A DNA stretch of 64,000 nt from Paenibacillaceae bacterium GAS479 (GCA_900105225.1 LT629764.1:1417501-1481500), one strand, 5' to 3'. Shown: positions 52,107 through 61,243, counted from the stretch's first letter. Program-made: numbers and translations. The notes: generated by a model from the sequence alone, not told the origin.

Positions 52107-54791
52107 TTATTTAGTTACGTTACCGAGCTTAAATGCACCATCTGGGTATTTGCCTTCATTGGCAAAATCCACTCCAGGCAAACCAGTTTCCGGGTTAATA
52201 ATCGCAATCGAAATTTCGTATTTTCCGGAAGGAAGTCCCGATGTCGGAATGGAATCAGCAATTGTATAACTTCCCGTTTTCCACGTTGTCAGGTCAGCGC
52301 CTGTTTTCTTTGTCGCGACTACTTTGCCTTCGCTGCGAAGCTGAATTTCAACGGACCAATTGAATGGGAAATGCTGCACTCCTTTATTTTCAACTGAAAC
52401 TTCAACCGGGAGTAAATCTCCCTTAATAACTGAAGAATGTTTGACTTGTTTCAGAACAAAATGATATCCCATTCTTTTCTCTAACTTATCCATATTCGCT
52501 TGCAGACTATTACCAACAGCCAAAGAAGCAGGCGCATTGGGACCAAGCCAGCTAATTTTGCTCATCTCGGTTTGACGCATTGTCTCATTGAAGCCAGTCC
52601 CTGATGTCAAAGCTGCCGTCATACCGGATTGTCCGCCATAAAATTCTCCAGCAGAAATACGGCTATCCCAAAAGTTAGGGTTTCCGGGCTGTTTCTGACT
52701 AAGATCATCCGAGTAGCCGTTTTGCGTACCTGTATACCATCCCCAGCTGTCATCGAAACTTCCCTTATCACCAAATACATCATTGAACATTCCGAGCTTC
52801 ATACCTTTATTGTTGTTGGTAGCCAGCCCAATACTGCGCCGGATCAGTACCTGCATTTTATCTTCTTTGCCAGCGAAGGCATCGAGATAATGCTGAACAT
52901 ACTGATTCGAGACTTCATTTGTAGGGAATTCCCCGGTATAGTTGTTCTCTTCACCATCTGGTCCTCTATACGGCCAAGTGTGGAATTCACCCCAATGTCC
53001 AAGTGAACCGATTTGTACAAAAGCAATAGGGCGTTCATTCGTATAATAACGATTTGCGATAGCGTCGAGGAGCAGCTTATGCCCCTGGATTACCGAAGGC
53101 GAATTGTAGTTAGGAGAAAAACCCGTATTATTTCCGCTGCCCATACCGCCTGTCTCATCCCTATAAGCAGTCCCGGGCGATTGGCCAGCAGCGACCATTT
53201 CGTTGTATAGCCAGTCTGGAATATCACGATGCGCTTGACCCGTCGGATTATCCAACAGAAGCCTGAACACAACTTTTACGCCCTTGCTTTGCCAGTAAGC
53301 AAAGTTATATGTTTTTTCGATGGCTTCAAAATTATAATTACCTTTTGTCGGCTCTAGATCTCTCCAAGTCACACCTGCGTAAACAAGCTTGATTGGCTGG
53401 GCATAAGATGTTGATTTGGCAGAAGGCGCCCAGCCTTTAAAAGGGTTGTTCAAAGGGCTGTTCAGCTCTGTAAGATTGGAAGTAACCATAGTTCCTTCCG
53501 GCTGCGGTATTGCCGTTGGTTGCGGCGTTGCCGTCGGCTTCGGCGTTGCCGTTGGTTGCGGCGTTGCCGTCGGCTTCGGCGTTGCCGTTGGTTGCGGCGT
53601 TGCTGTCGGCTTCGGCGTTGCCGTTGGTTGCGGCGTTGCCGTCGGCTTCGGCGTTGCCGTTGGTTGCGGCGTCGCTGTCGGCTTCGGCGTTGCTGTCGGC
53701 TTCGTACCAGCAGTTAAAACATAGGCAGGAAGCGTCTGTTTCGCCGCTGGCAGCCTGTTTGTTGCTGAGTTGTTATCAATGAAGCCTAGTTTGAGCGTGT
53801 TTCCTACATTCTTTTGCAACGCGGATAAAGGAATAAGGGCTTCAACAGCAGAACTGCTGCGGAAAAACTGCTTGGAAGTTAGGGTCGTCACTGAGCTCCA
53901 GCTCCACGAACTTCCATTTCCTGTGTAGCTATATAGAGTGTTGTTTTCAATCATCCACTCGGCCCCGTTAGCTCCCCAACCACTGGCCTTATAACCGGTT
54001 GCCGAATTATTGTCTGTATCCAGCCAGAAGTGGCTTGTTGTCGTACTTAGGCCCGTACCTTCAACGAGTAGATACAGGTTCGTTCCATCATTTGTTACTT
54101 TTAAGCTCTTGGCCGTTCCTGTATTGGTTAAAAGTGAATTCACTCCGCTCCAATCAGCTGCCTTGCCATCTACCGTAATAGCAGCCGCTTCCGGCGCTTT
54201 AGCTACAACAGTCATGACATAGGCAGGGAGCGTCTGTTTCGCCGCTGGCAGCCTGTTTGTTGCTGAGTTGTTATCAATGAAGCCTAGTTTGAGTGTGCTT
54301 CCTACATTCTTTTGTAACGTGGATAAAGGAATAAGGGCTTCAACAGCTGAACCACTGCGGGAAAACTGCTTGGAAGTTAGGGTCGTCACTGAGCTCCAGC
54401 TCCACGAGCTTCCATTTCCTGTGTAGCTATACAGCGTGTTGTTTTCAATCATCCACTCGGCGCCGTTAGCTCCCCAGCCACTGGCCTTATAACCGGTCGC
54501 CGGATTATTGTCTGTATCCAGCCAGAAGTGGCTTGTTGTCGTACTTAGGCCCGTACCTTCAACGAGTAGATACAGGTTCGTTTCATCATTTGTTACTTTT
54601 AAGCTCTTGGCCGTTCCTGTATTGGTTGAAAGGGAATTCACTTCGCTCCAATCAGCTGCCTTGCCATCTACCGTAATAGCAGCCGCTTCCACTTTATGTA
54701 AGGCTCCAATCGGCGAAAATAACGAAACCACCATAGCAAAAATTAAAAAAAGAACGATGATTAACTTATTTACTTTAACTGATCCGTTCAC
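52107..54791 (-). CDS. Large secreted DUF4832-type protein with duplicated module and PT-rich linker
   Basis: An 894-aa paralogue of the 845-aa protein. Start is GTG 54791, 6 bases after AAGGAGG; the longer frame begins within that leader. A signal peptide ends near VEA. Two nearly identical modules of 166 aa follow (DNA period 498 bases), a linker of five or so PTATPQPTATPK units, and the same barrel (LNNPFKGWAPSAK to GEFHTW) and C-terminal region. The linker and duplication suggest a surface or secreted polysaccharide-binding enzyme. Substrate unproved; the locus suggests galactan. Confidence 0.75.
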   Translation of the reverse strand: MNGSVKVNKLIIVLFLIFAMVVSLFSPIGALHKVEAAAITVDGKAADWSEVNSLSTNTGTAKSLKVTNDETNLYLLVEGTGLSTTTSHFWLDTDNNPATGYKASGWGANGAEWMIENNTLYSYTGNGSSWSWSSVTTLTSKQFSRSGSAVEALIPLSTLQKNVGSTLKLGFIDNNSATNRLPAAKQTLPAYVMTVVAKAPEAAAITVDGKAADWSGVNSLLTNTGTAKSLKVTNDGTNLYLLVEGTGLSTTTSHFWLDTDNNSATGYKASGWGANGAEWMIENNTLYSYTGNGSSWSWSSVTTLTSKQFFRSSSAVEALIPLSALQKNVGNTLKLGFIDNNSATNRLPAAKQTLPAYVLTAGTKPTATPKPTATPQPTATPKPTATPQPTATPKPTATPQPTATPKPTATPQPTATPKPTATPQPTAIPQPEGTMVTSNLTELNSPLNNPFKGWAPSAKSTSYAQPIKLVYAGVTWRDLEPTKGNYNFEAIEKTYNFAYWQSKGVKVVFRLLLDNPTGQAHRDIPDWLYNEMVAAGQSPGTAYRDETGGMGSGNNTGFSPNYNSPSVIQGHKLLLDAIANRYYTNERPIAFVQIGSLGHWGEFHTWPYRGPDGEENNYTGEFPTNEVSNQYVQHYLDAFAGKEDKMQVLIRRSIGLATNNNKGMKLGMFNDVFGDKGSFDDSWGWYTGTQNGYSDDLSQKQPGNPNFWDSRISAGEFYGGQSGMTAALTSGTGFNETMRQTEMSKISWLGPNAPASLAVGNSLQANMDKLEKRMGYHFVLKQVKHSSVIKGDLLPVEVSVENKGVQHFPFNWSVEIQLRSEGKVVATKKTGADLTTWKTGSYTIADSIPTSGLPSGKYEISIAIINPETGLPGVDFANEGKYPDGAFKLGNVTK
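53502..53705 (-). repeat. 36-bp repeat coding the PTATPQPTATPK linker
   Basis: GCCGTTGGTTGCGGCGTT alternates with GCCGTCGGCTTCGGCGTT in 36-base units, about five copies. It codes a flexible Pro/Thr linker between the binding modules and the barrel domain. Confidence 0.9.
53721..54680 (-). repeat. 498-bp in-frame tandem duplication of a binding module
   Basis: Blocks beginning ATAGGCAGG at 53721 and 54219 run parallel for almost 500 bases with only scattered differences. Each codes one 166-aa module. High identity indicates a recent duplication or ongoing gene conversion. Confidence 0.9.
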
Positions 54792-55107
54792 AATAATCCT
54801 CCTTAGAAAATGTTCTTTCAATTAGTCCCAAATCCATTCATTGTTAAGTCCCCCACCTCCTTTTATTTAATTTGTAACTATTAAATCGTTAGCCGTTTTC
54901 CTTCGTTTAGAATAAATTAAATATCGGTAAGGAACAAGCTTATTACGGAAATTATTTTTATATAAAAGCGCACTTATCACAACAATAACACATACTTGAT
55001 GAGCATAATTATTATATGAGAGAATTCTTACTCGTTTAAACGTATAAATATGTAGCTTCTATGTTGAACTACAAACAAACGTATTAGCGGCACTACACAA
55101 CGAAAAA
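54792..55107. other. AT-rich intergenic stretch before the second DUF4832 gene
   Basis: AT-rich, parallel in position to 51717-52018. The 5' leader carries AAGGAGG at 54798. No gene and no clear promoter boxes could be fixed. Confidence 0.5.
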
Positions 55108-55141
55108 ACCAGTAAGAACAAGAATCCTCGTTCTTACTGGT
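55108..55141. terminator. Terminator after the 58-aa membrane protein gene
   Basis: ACCAGTAAGAAC-aagaatcctc-GTTCTTACTGGT is a perfect 12-bp hairpin; on the minus strand it is followed by TTTTTTCGTTG. It closes the GntR-ABC operon. Confidence 0.88.
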
Positions 55142-55178
55142 CCTATATTTTGGATCAGGCCCATCACCTTAATCCTAT

Positions 55179-55355
55179 TTAAATCGTTTTTTTCTTCTTG
55201 TTAAAACCGAACTGTCCTATTACATAGCAGCTTCCAACCGCGATTAATCCAACCATTGTACCTTTTACAAAATCATGTACAGGAACCTCAAAATGGGAAA
55301 CTAACAGGTAAGATACAAACAACAATGGGCTAATAATTCCGATTAAGTTTTTCAT
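55179..55355 (-). CDS. Small two-helix membrane protein, 58 aa
   Basis: Not recognised. It starts MKNLIGIISPLLFVSYLLV (helix one), has HFEVPVHDFVKGTMVGLIAVG (second helix) and ends in a basic tail NKKKKTI. GGAGG stands 7 bases before the ATG, and the gene follows the ABC-2 permease stop by only 17 bases, so it is the last gene of the GntR-ABC operon. The P..DF..G...GLI..G pattern is shared with the 54-aa protein at 24750. It may be a small subunit or an immunity-type protein of the exporter; unproved. Confidence 0.7.
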   Translation of the reverse strand: MKNLIGIISPLLFVSYLLVSHFEVPVHDFVKGTMVGLIAVGSCYVIGQFGFNKKKKTI

Positions 55356-55372
55356 TTGAATTCCTCCAAAAT

Positions 55373-56689
55373 TTAAAATTTATAAGCCTTCATCGCTTTG
55401 CGAAGTTCTTTGATCGTCGGGCGTTTGCCATACATCAGTACGCCGGTCCGGTATATTTTAGCCGACAGCCAGCCAAGCAAATAGATACTGACGAGCATGA
55501 TGAGCAGCGAAACGCCGATCTCCCAATATTCCACATTGCCGACACCGGTACGAACAACCATTACATAGGGGGACAAGAACGGAATGAACGAGGTAACTTT
55601 GACAAGCATGCTATCTGGATTCGTCAGGTTGAACATACCGAGGTAGAAACCGCCGAGCGAAAGGAAGGTGAGCGGCATAACCGCTTGGCCGAGATCTTCC
55701 GTGCGGCTGACGATGGAGCCTACTGCTGCGTATAGCGTTGCATACAGGAAAAATCCTGTCAGGTAGAACAGCAGCGCGACGATCAGCAGATCAGAGCTTA
55801 CATCGCTCAGGTTGATATTCATATTGCCGAGCGCTTCTTTGTTCGTTGGAATATTAACGTTGATGAATACTGTTCCTACATAAATCGCAATTTGCAAGAG
55901 ACCAACTAGGAACATGCCGAAGATTTTACCGAACATGCTATTCAGCGGCGAGACGCTCGTGATGAGCACTTCCATAATGCGGGAGCTCTTCTCCGTTGTC
56001 ACTTCGCTCGCAATTACCGTTCCTGTCGCCATGATCGTCATGAAGAGCAGGAACAGCATCCCATACACAAGACCCATGTTGACGCCCTGCTGAGTAGCTG
56101 TGCGCCCGCTCCCCTCGCCGCTGTCTGCATTGATCTGCAGCGTCGAAACCTCGACAGGTGTATAGAGCAGCTTCTTCTGCTCATCAGTCAGTCCCGCTGC
56201 ATTGGACTTAACGATTTGCAAGCCGGTCCGCAGCTCCTCAGTAGCAGAGTCATCCATCATCTTCTCGGAGTTGTAAATGGCATCGTAGAAGCCGGTCGTC
56301 TTATTAGGCTTCAGCTGTAAATATCCGTCGATGCTTCCATCGGCAATCGCTCCTTTGAGCGTTGCCTCGTCGGCAGCCGTATCTCCGCTGCCTTCGATTG
56401 CAACCATCGCGAGCTTCCGGTTCTCCTTAGGCTGCGAGGCATAATATTCCTTTAGCCAAGCCCCGACCAGTGTTGGTGTAACCTTGCTCTCTACACTCTC
56501 GCTCTGCACGGAGACATAACCGATATTTTTGACGTCCGCCCCGCCGTCTCCCTTGAACAGCGAGATGATATACGGCAGATTGATAATTAGGGAAAGAATA
56601 ATGACCAGAATAGTCGTCGTTACGATGAAGGCTTTGCCCTTCGTTTTATTGCGGAATGTAAACCCGGTTACTGTCCAAAAATCACTCAT
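55373..56689 (-). CDS. ABC-2 type permease, NatB-like
   Basis: A 438-aa membrane protein. One helix lies near the N-terminus (FIVTTTILVIILSLIINL), then a large extracellular loop of about 170 residues, then five or six helices (MLFLLFMTIMATGTVIASEVTTEKSSRIMEVL is the typical NatB signature). ATG at 56689 overlaps the ATPase stop by 8 bases. NatAB-type systems export sodium ions or drugs. The partner ATPase directly precedes it. Confidence 0.88.
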   Translation of the reverse strand: MSDFWTVTGFTFRNKTKGKAFIVTTTILVIILSLIINLPYIISLFKGDGGADVKNIGYVSVQSESVESKVTPTLVGAWLKEYYASQPKENRKLAMVAIEGSGDTAADEATLKGAIADGSIDGYLQLKPNKTTGFYDAIYNSEKMMDDSATEELRTGLQIVKSNAAGLTDEQKKLLYTPVEVSTLQINADSGEGSGRTATQQGVNMGLVYGMLFLLFMTIMATGTVIASEVTTEKSSRIMEVLITSVSPLNSMFGKIFGMFLVGLLQIAIYVGTVFINVNIPTNKEALGNMNINLSDVSSDLLIVALLFYLTGFFLYATLYAAVGSIVSRTEDLGQAVMPLTFLSLGGFYLGMFNLTNPDSMLVKVTSFIPFLSPYVMVVRTGVGNVEYWEIGVSLLIMLVSIYLLGWLSAKIYRTGVLMYGKRPTIKELRKAMKAYKF

Positions 56690-57587
56690 GGCTCTCACCT
56701 ACCGTTTTAATAAAGATTTCGTTGAGCGTTGGCTCCATAATCTCGAATCGACTGATCTCCGACTGCGACATAGCGTGGCGCAGGATGCCCCGTCCAGATG
56801 CTTCATCAGCGATCCGGATTTCATAACCGCCTTGCTCAAGCAGCTTTACGCCAAGCACTCCAGGCAGTTGCTCCAGCCCTGTAATCTCGTTCTCCGCCGT
56901 CAGCCTTACCCGCTCCCTTGGGAATCTACTTTTGATCTCCTTCAAACTGCCCTTGACTTGTTCATTGGATCGATGCAGGATCGTAATGTTACGGCATAAC
57001 TCCTCGACATGCTCCATGCGATGGGTAGAGAATAGAATGGTCGAGCCATTGTCACGCAGCTCTTTGACCGTGCTCTTGAGCAGCTCGACATTGACCGGAT
57101 CAAGTCCGCTGAACGCTTCATCAAGAACGAGCAGCTGCGGGCTGTGGATAATCGTGGCGATGAACTGGATTTTCTGCTGGTTGCCCTTGGACAGCTCCTC
57201 GACCCGCTTGTCATAGTATTCCGGCACGTTAAAACGCTCTAGCCAGTTCTTGAGGCTCTTGTCGGCAGCGGATGCCGTCATTCCCTTCAAGCGAGCGAGA
57301 TACACAAGCTGCTCGCTTACTTTGACCTTAGGATACAGGCCGCGTTCCTCCGGCAAGTAGCCGATTCGTTGCAGCTGCTCCTTGGAATAGGGCTTGCCAT
57401 CGTACAGAATCTGTCCTTCATCCGGGAAAATCAGCCCTAGCACCATTCTCATCGTGGTCGTTTTTCCCGCGCCATTGGCTCCGAGCAGGCCGTAGATTTC
57501 TCCACGATCCACCTCAAGGCTTATGCCATTAACTGCCGTTTTATCTCCGTATTGCTTAACAATTCGATCTACTACTAGCGGCTTCAT
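56682..57587 (-). CDS. ABC exporter ATPase, NatA-like
   Basis: A 301-aa cytosolic ATPase. Walker A GANGAGKTT, Q-loop region GYLPEERGLYPK, signature LSKGNQQK, Walker B LLVLDEAFSGLD and switch His in STHRMEH are all intact. A C-terminal domain of about 80 aa is as in NatA. Start at 57587 has GGGGGAG upstream. It partners with the NatB-like permease that overlaps it. Confidence 0.92.
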   Translation of the reverse strand: MKPLVVDRIVKQYGDKTAVNGISLEVDRGEIYGLLGANGAGKTTTMRMVLGLIFPDEGQILYDGKPYSKEQLQRIGYLPEERGLYPKVKVSEQLVYLARLKGMTASAADKSLKNWLERFNVPEYYDKRVEELSKGNQQKIQFIATIIHSPQLLVLDEAFSGLDPVNVELLKSTVKELRDNGSTILFSTHRMEHVEELCRNITILHRSNEQVKGSLKEIKSRFPRERVRLTAENEITGLEQLPGVLGVKLLEQGGYEIRIADEASGRGILRHAMSQSEISRFEIMEPTLNEIFIKTVGESHE

Positions 57588-57639
57588 ATTCTGCTCCCCC
57601 ATTCAAATTTCTCATGCGAAAATAACTCCACTCACTCAA

Positions 57640-58701
57640 CTAGCTGTCGCGAATGAGCAATACCATAATCTCATCCAGCTCAAGCGCTCGCTGTCCGCTG
57701 ATGACAAATCCCTGCTGGCGGCACCACAGCTCTGCTTCCCAGGCTTTGCAGGTGGTCACGCGGCAAGTTCCGCCGCCGGCCTCCTCGGCATTTACGAGTC
57801 CCGGCAATGCCTGGACGGATTCCAGAGCAATTGATGCTGCTGCACCGGCTTCATGCGCAGATAATCTTGACGTTGCCGGACCTACATAGAACGTATGCCA
57901 GGACGACAGCAATTCATCCTTTTCATACATGCCGATAATTTTCCCGCCTGCCATGATCACAATGTAATCGGCAAGCCTCTTCACCTCGTCCATGATGTGC
58001 GTAGCCATCAAAATCGTTCGGCTGCCGCGCCTCATATAGCGATGCAGCTCATCGACCAGCTTACGCCAGGAAATAGGATCAAGCCCGGAGGACGGCTCAT
58101 CGAGCAGCAACAGATCGGGACCGAGCGCCATAGCAAGCGCGAGCTCGTATTTTCGCCTCATTCCCTTGGACATTTTGCCGAGCCGCAGCGAAGGCTCCAC
58201 TTCGAACTCCCGAAGCAACCGCTCGAACTCATTGGCGTTCCAACTCGGATACCATTCGGATGTGAAGTCTGCCTTGAACGTCCCTCGCAATCCCGCATCA
58301 CGCTTGTTATCCTCTTCCGGCACATAACCAATTCTTTGCTTCAAAAGGGAATCGTCCAAGCCTGTGCCTACCGGCTCTCCGAGCAGCCACACCTCACCCT
58401 CATCCGGCCGGGACTGATCCATCAACAGCCTGAAGGTTGAGCTCTTGCCGCTGCCGTTAGGTCCAACAATGGCTGTCACATACCCGGTCGGGACGTCCAG
58501 CGTCAGCGGCCCAAGCTTGAAGCGGCTGCGCTTCTGTATGACAGAGCGCAGTGTTACCGCTGACGAGGGCTCTTTTTCGCTTAAGCTAATCTCGTTAAGA
58601 TTAGCTTCAGTCGCGTTACCTCTAGCAGAACTAGCTTCAGTTGCATTGCCTTCAGCAGATTGCTCCATGTGGCCCTGCGCCTGCTCGATCGCTTTATTCA
58701 A
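57640..58701 (-). CDS. ABC exporter ATPase, YtrB-like, with N-terminal extension
   Basis: A 353-aa ATPase. The first 50 residues are a hydrophilic extension with repeated GNATEA units, absent from usual YtrB proteins. The ABC domain follows: Walker A GPNGSGKSS, GYVPEED, signature MSKGMRRK, Walker B LLLLDEPSSGLD and switch His in ATHIMDE. Starts at TTG 58701, 8 bases after AGGAGG. In YtrA operons such ATPases work with multi-helix partners, here probably the 236-aa membrane protein at the operon start. Confidence 0.9.
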   Translation of the reverse strand: MNKAIEQAQGHMEQSAEGNATEASSARGNATEANLNEISLSEKEPSSAVTLRSVIQKRSRFKLGPLTLDVPTGYVTAIVGPNGSGKSSTFRLLMDQSRPDEGEVWLLGEPVGTGLDDSLLKQRIGYVPEEDNKRDAGLRGTFKADFTSEWYPSWNANEFERLLREFEVEPSLRLGKMSKGMRRKYELALAMALGPDLLLLDEPSSGLDPISWRKLVDELHRYMRRGSRTILMATHIMDEVKRLADYIVIMAGGKIIGMYEKDELLSSWHTFYVGPATSRLSAHEAGAAASIALESVQALPGLVNAEEAGGGTCRVTTCKAWEAELWCRQQGFVISGQRALELDEIMVLLIRDS

Positions 58702-58749
58702 TGCCTTCTCCTCCTGCCTGTTCTGCGCGATAAGTGAAATTAATCTTTT

Positions 58750-59145
58750 TTATTGCTGCTTGCCGTAACGCTGATCAAGCTCGCGGCGCAATACTTCCTC
58801 CAGCTCTTGACGCGTCAGGCCCGCTGCCAGTCCGGCTTCGATTGCTGCCTCGATCGCCGCCTCAGCTGTCAGAAGCAGCTGCTTGGAGCCTGCATCCGTG
58901 TCAACCTTGGCTACAAAGGTACCGCTGCCCTGCCGAGTGCGCAGCAGTCCTTCCACCTCCAGGTCCTGATAGACACGGCGGATCGTTATGAGACTGCAGT
59001 TCAGCGATTGCGCCAGCTCACGGTTGGAGGGAAGCAGCGTATTTTCGACCAACTGGCCGGTTGCAATCAGCGCCCGCAGCTGGGATTTAATCTGATGGTA
59101 CAGCGGTTCGGCGCTATTCTCGTTGATTTGTATGGGTAGCCGCAC
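58750..59145 (-). CDS. GntR-family regulator, YtrA type
   Basis: A 131-aa regulator. Winged helix (EPLYHQIKSQLRALIATGQL, LLPSNRELAQSLNCSLITIRRVYQDLEVEGLL, RQGSGTFVA), then a short helical dimer tail of about 45 residues without a large effector domain, as in YtrA. Start is GTG 59145 after GAGG. YtrA-type regulators control cell-wall-antibiotic-responsive ABC operons; an inverted repeat upstream of the operon is its probable operator. Confidence 0.93.
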   Translation of the reverse strand: MRLPIQINENSAEPLYHQIKSQLRALIATGQLVENTLLPSNRELAQSLNCSLITIRRVYQDLEVEGLLRTRQGSGTFVAKVDTDAGSKQLLLTAEAAIEAAIEAGLAAGLTRQELEEVLRRELDQRYGKQQ

Positions 59146-59199
59146 GACTGCACCTCGCTTAAATAAATCTATGTTTCTACTCGTTATACCGGATTGGAA

Positions 59200-59910
59200 C
59201 TATTCGATCAGGCTGCGGCGGCTCAGCAGCCTCGCCATCAGTCTGTATATAAATGCTGCCGCTATAATCCCAGCTAAGATGGAAATCAGGGACGGTAGCC
59301 AATTACCACTGTCAGCATGCTCTAGAGTCCACATGATGACGCTCCTTTGTGCTTCTGCCAGGGCTATGGCTACACTTAAAAATACTGCAGCCAAAACTAT
59401 GCAAAGAATTAAGTAACGTTTTCCATTCAAAATGATTTCAAACAGAGCGTAGATACAAGAACCCAGAACACCGTAACCTAACCAGAACAAGGAGTAATTG
59501 AGCATCTGCAGCGGAGTTAAAAATTGATCAAGCAGCATCAAATATTGGAGAAGCAGCAGGAACAGAAAGGTGGGTAAAAACAAACTTGCGACGGTCATCA
59601 GCTTGCCTGCCGCTATGTGGCGGAAGCTGATCGGCAGCCGACGCAAGTCGGCCAGCCAGTATGCCATATGATTCAACCGCCATCCATTAAACTTGGCCCG
59701 GTTCATGAAAAAGCCGAGACAAGGAATGATCGCCAGCATAAGAAAATTGGTAGTCCATCCGGTGAAAGAACTATTTTCTTTGACTTCCTGAAAGTCGGTA
59801 AACATCGCTAGAAGAAAATAAATAATAAGGAAGAGATTGAATAATGCTCCATAACCGGCCATCGCCCACTCGTAGCGAGTCAGAAGCTTAGCTCCTCTCC
59901 AAATGCTCAT
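59200..59910 (-). CDS. Six-helix membrane protein, first gene of the YtrA-type operon
   Basis: A 236-aa integral membrane protein with about six helices (FLIIYFLLAMF, FLMLAIIPCLGFFM, FLPTFLFLLLLQYLML, LCIVLAAVFLSVAIAL and others) and a basic C-terminus. It resembles the ABC-2-like membrane subunits that accompany YtrB ATPases in position and plan, but no motif fixes the family. It precedes gntR by 54 bases and follows the inverted-repeat operator. Confidence 0.7.
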   Translation of the reverse strand: MSIWRGAKLLTRYEWAMAGYGALFNLFLIIYFLLAMFTDFQEVKENSSFTGWTTNFLMLAIIPCLGFFMNRAKFNGWRLNHMAYWLADLRRLPISFRHIAAGKLMTVASLFLPTFLFLLLLQYLMLLDQFLTPLQMLNYSLFWLGYGVLGSCIYALFEIILNGKRYLILCIVLAAVFLSVAIALAEAQRSVIMWTLEHADSGNWLPSLISILAGIIAAAFIYRLMARLLSRRSLIE

Positions 59911-59970
59911 GATCGTTCCCCCTGCAAGATGACTTTTTCTGAAATTAGTGCGAGGTTCTTATAGCTAAAC

Positions 59971-60012
59971 AGTGTATATACTGTATATATCTTTATACAC
60001 AGTATATACACT
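59971..60012. promoter_or_regulatory. Inverted-repeat operator of the GntR (YtrA-type) operon
   Basis: AGTGTATATACTGT (59971-59984) and its exact reverse complement ACAGTATATACACT (59999-60012) are separated by 14 bases. Each arm has GTGTATATAC-type half sites like those bound by YtrA-family regulators. It lies 61 bases before the first gene. Confidence 0.75.
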
Positions 60013-60043
60013 CTACATTCCACTGTCAAGAATATTATGGAAA

Positions 60044-60104
60044 AAAACACCGTATCTTGCCAACACCTCTAAATGAGGACGTTTAGCAGAATACGGTGTT
60101 TTTT
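60044..60104 (-). terminator. Terminator after hemAT
   Basis: AAAACACCGTAT pairs with ATACGGTGTTTT around a 36-base loop that has its own CCTC/GAGG hairpin. A-run and T-run flank it. Confidence 0.8.
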
Positions 60105-60128
60105 CAGTGAAACTTAGTTGAGGCCAGC

Positions 60129-61169
60129 TCAGATGCCTTCCGAGGACTGGACTTTGTCTCTCAAGCGCTCCAGCTCCTGAGATACATTTTCGATCATGCG
60201 GATAAACAATCCTAGCTCCGATGAGCTGGCAGCCTGTTGCTGAGCCGCCTCTGCAGTCTCATGGGAAAGTGCCTGAACCTTGCTCAGAGCGCTGTTGATC
60301 GCTTCTACCTTCTCGTGGATCATCTCCAGCGATTCCTTGGAATGCCGAGCCAGCTTGCGCACTTCACCAGCTACGACCTCAAAGCCTCTTCCCATTTCAC
60401 CAGCACGCGCCGCCTCAATAGCTGCATTGAGACCGAGCAAATGCGTCTGGTCCGATATGTTGGTCATCAGGGAGCCCATCGATTCAATGACGCTAATCTG
60501 CTCGCCGAGACTGGACAGCTCCGCATTGGTCTGCTCTTGGGAATCTACTGTTTTGACCGCCAGACGGCCGACCGTATCCGCGCTTCGCCCAACCTGTTCC
60601 ATACCTGCCGCCAGCTCCTGCACAGCGACGCTGACGCCAGTCAGAATCTCTCCCTGCATATCGGTTACACTTTGCAGCTTGGCCTTCTCGTCCTTCTCAT
60701 ATGCCTCCAGCACGATCTGGGAGTCGAGATTGAACATTTTGGCAAGGGAATGGAGCACAGAGGTCCACTTCTCCGGCATGGCAGTCGACAGATGGGAAGA
60801 GGTCAAATCCAGATAGGTTATGTAGGTGCCGAGATACCACTGGCTGGTCAAGCCAATGCGCGAGTGGATCCCTCCGACCTTCAGTCGCCATTGAAAATAT
60901 TGCTCATCGATTACCCCAGCCGTCATGGATAGAAAATATTGCTTCTGCATCAGCTTGAGTCGATCTAGCGTACTATGCCTCTCGATCATCGCTTTCAGCT
61001 CTGGCTGACGCACAATATTCTCATAAAGAGAGTCTACGATCCGGTCCGCAGCCTCTTCAAATACGGGTCTAGCTTCGCTTAGCCGGTTGAGATCCTCATC
61101 CGTAAGTTGAATAAAATCCAATTGCTTCTGTCTTTTTTCGGATACTGAAATCACGTTTGGTTCCCTCAT
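60129..61169 (-). CDS. hemAT: HemAT, globin-coupled aerotaxis transducer
   Basis: A 346-aa soluble chemoreceptor. Residues 1-165 form a sensor globin with the proximal His102 in [19 protein letters not shown] linker and an MCP signalling domain follow, with the conserved tip in [16 protein letters not shown] and [16 protein letters not shown]. HemAT binds oxygen at heme and signals to CheA. Slightly shorter than the 430-aa B. subtilis form. The pattern of oxygen sensing matches fnr elsewhere in the window, although the genes are far apart. ATG preceded by AGGTGAA. Confidence 0.92.
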   Translation of the reverse strand: MREPNVISVSEKRQKQLDFIQLTDEDLNRLSEARPVFEEAADRIVDSLYENIVRQPELKAMIERHSTLDRLKLMQKQYFLSMTAGVIDEQYFQWRLKVGGIHSRIGLTSQWYLGTYITYLDLTSSHLSTAMPEKWTSVLHSLAKMFNLDSQIVLEAYEKDEKAKLQSVTDMQGEILTGVSVAVQELAAGMEQVGRSADTVGRLAVKTVDSQEQTNAELSSLGEQISVIESMGSLMTNISDQTHLLGLNAAIEAARAGEMGRGFEVVAGEVRKLARHSKESLEMIHEKVEAINSALSKVQALSHETAEAAQQQAASSSELGLFIRMIENVSQELERLRDKVQSSEGI

Positions 61170-61243
61170 TTCACCTGTTAGGCCTAATCATTCTAATAGG
61201 GAAATATCGGAATGTGTCAACGTAAACTTTAGCTCCTGAGATC

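Noticed and set aside
53416-53724. Plus-strand open frame rich in Gly and Val
   Set aside because: It is the antisense shadow of the Pro/Thr linker repeat in the DUF4832 gene.
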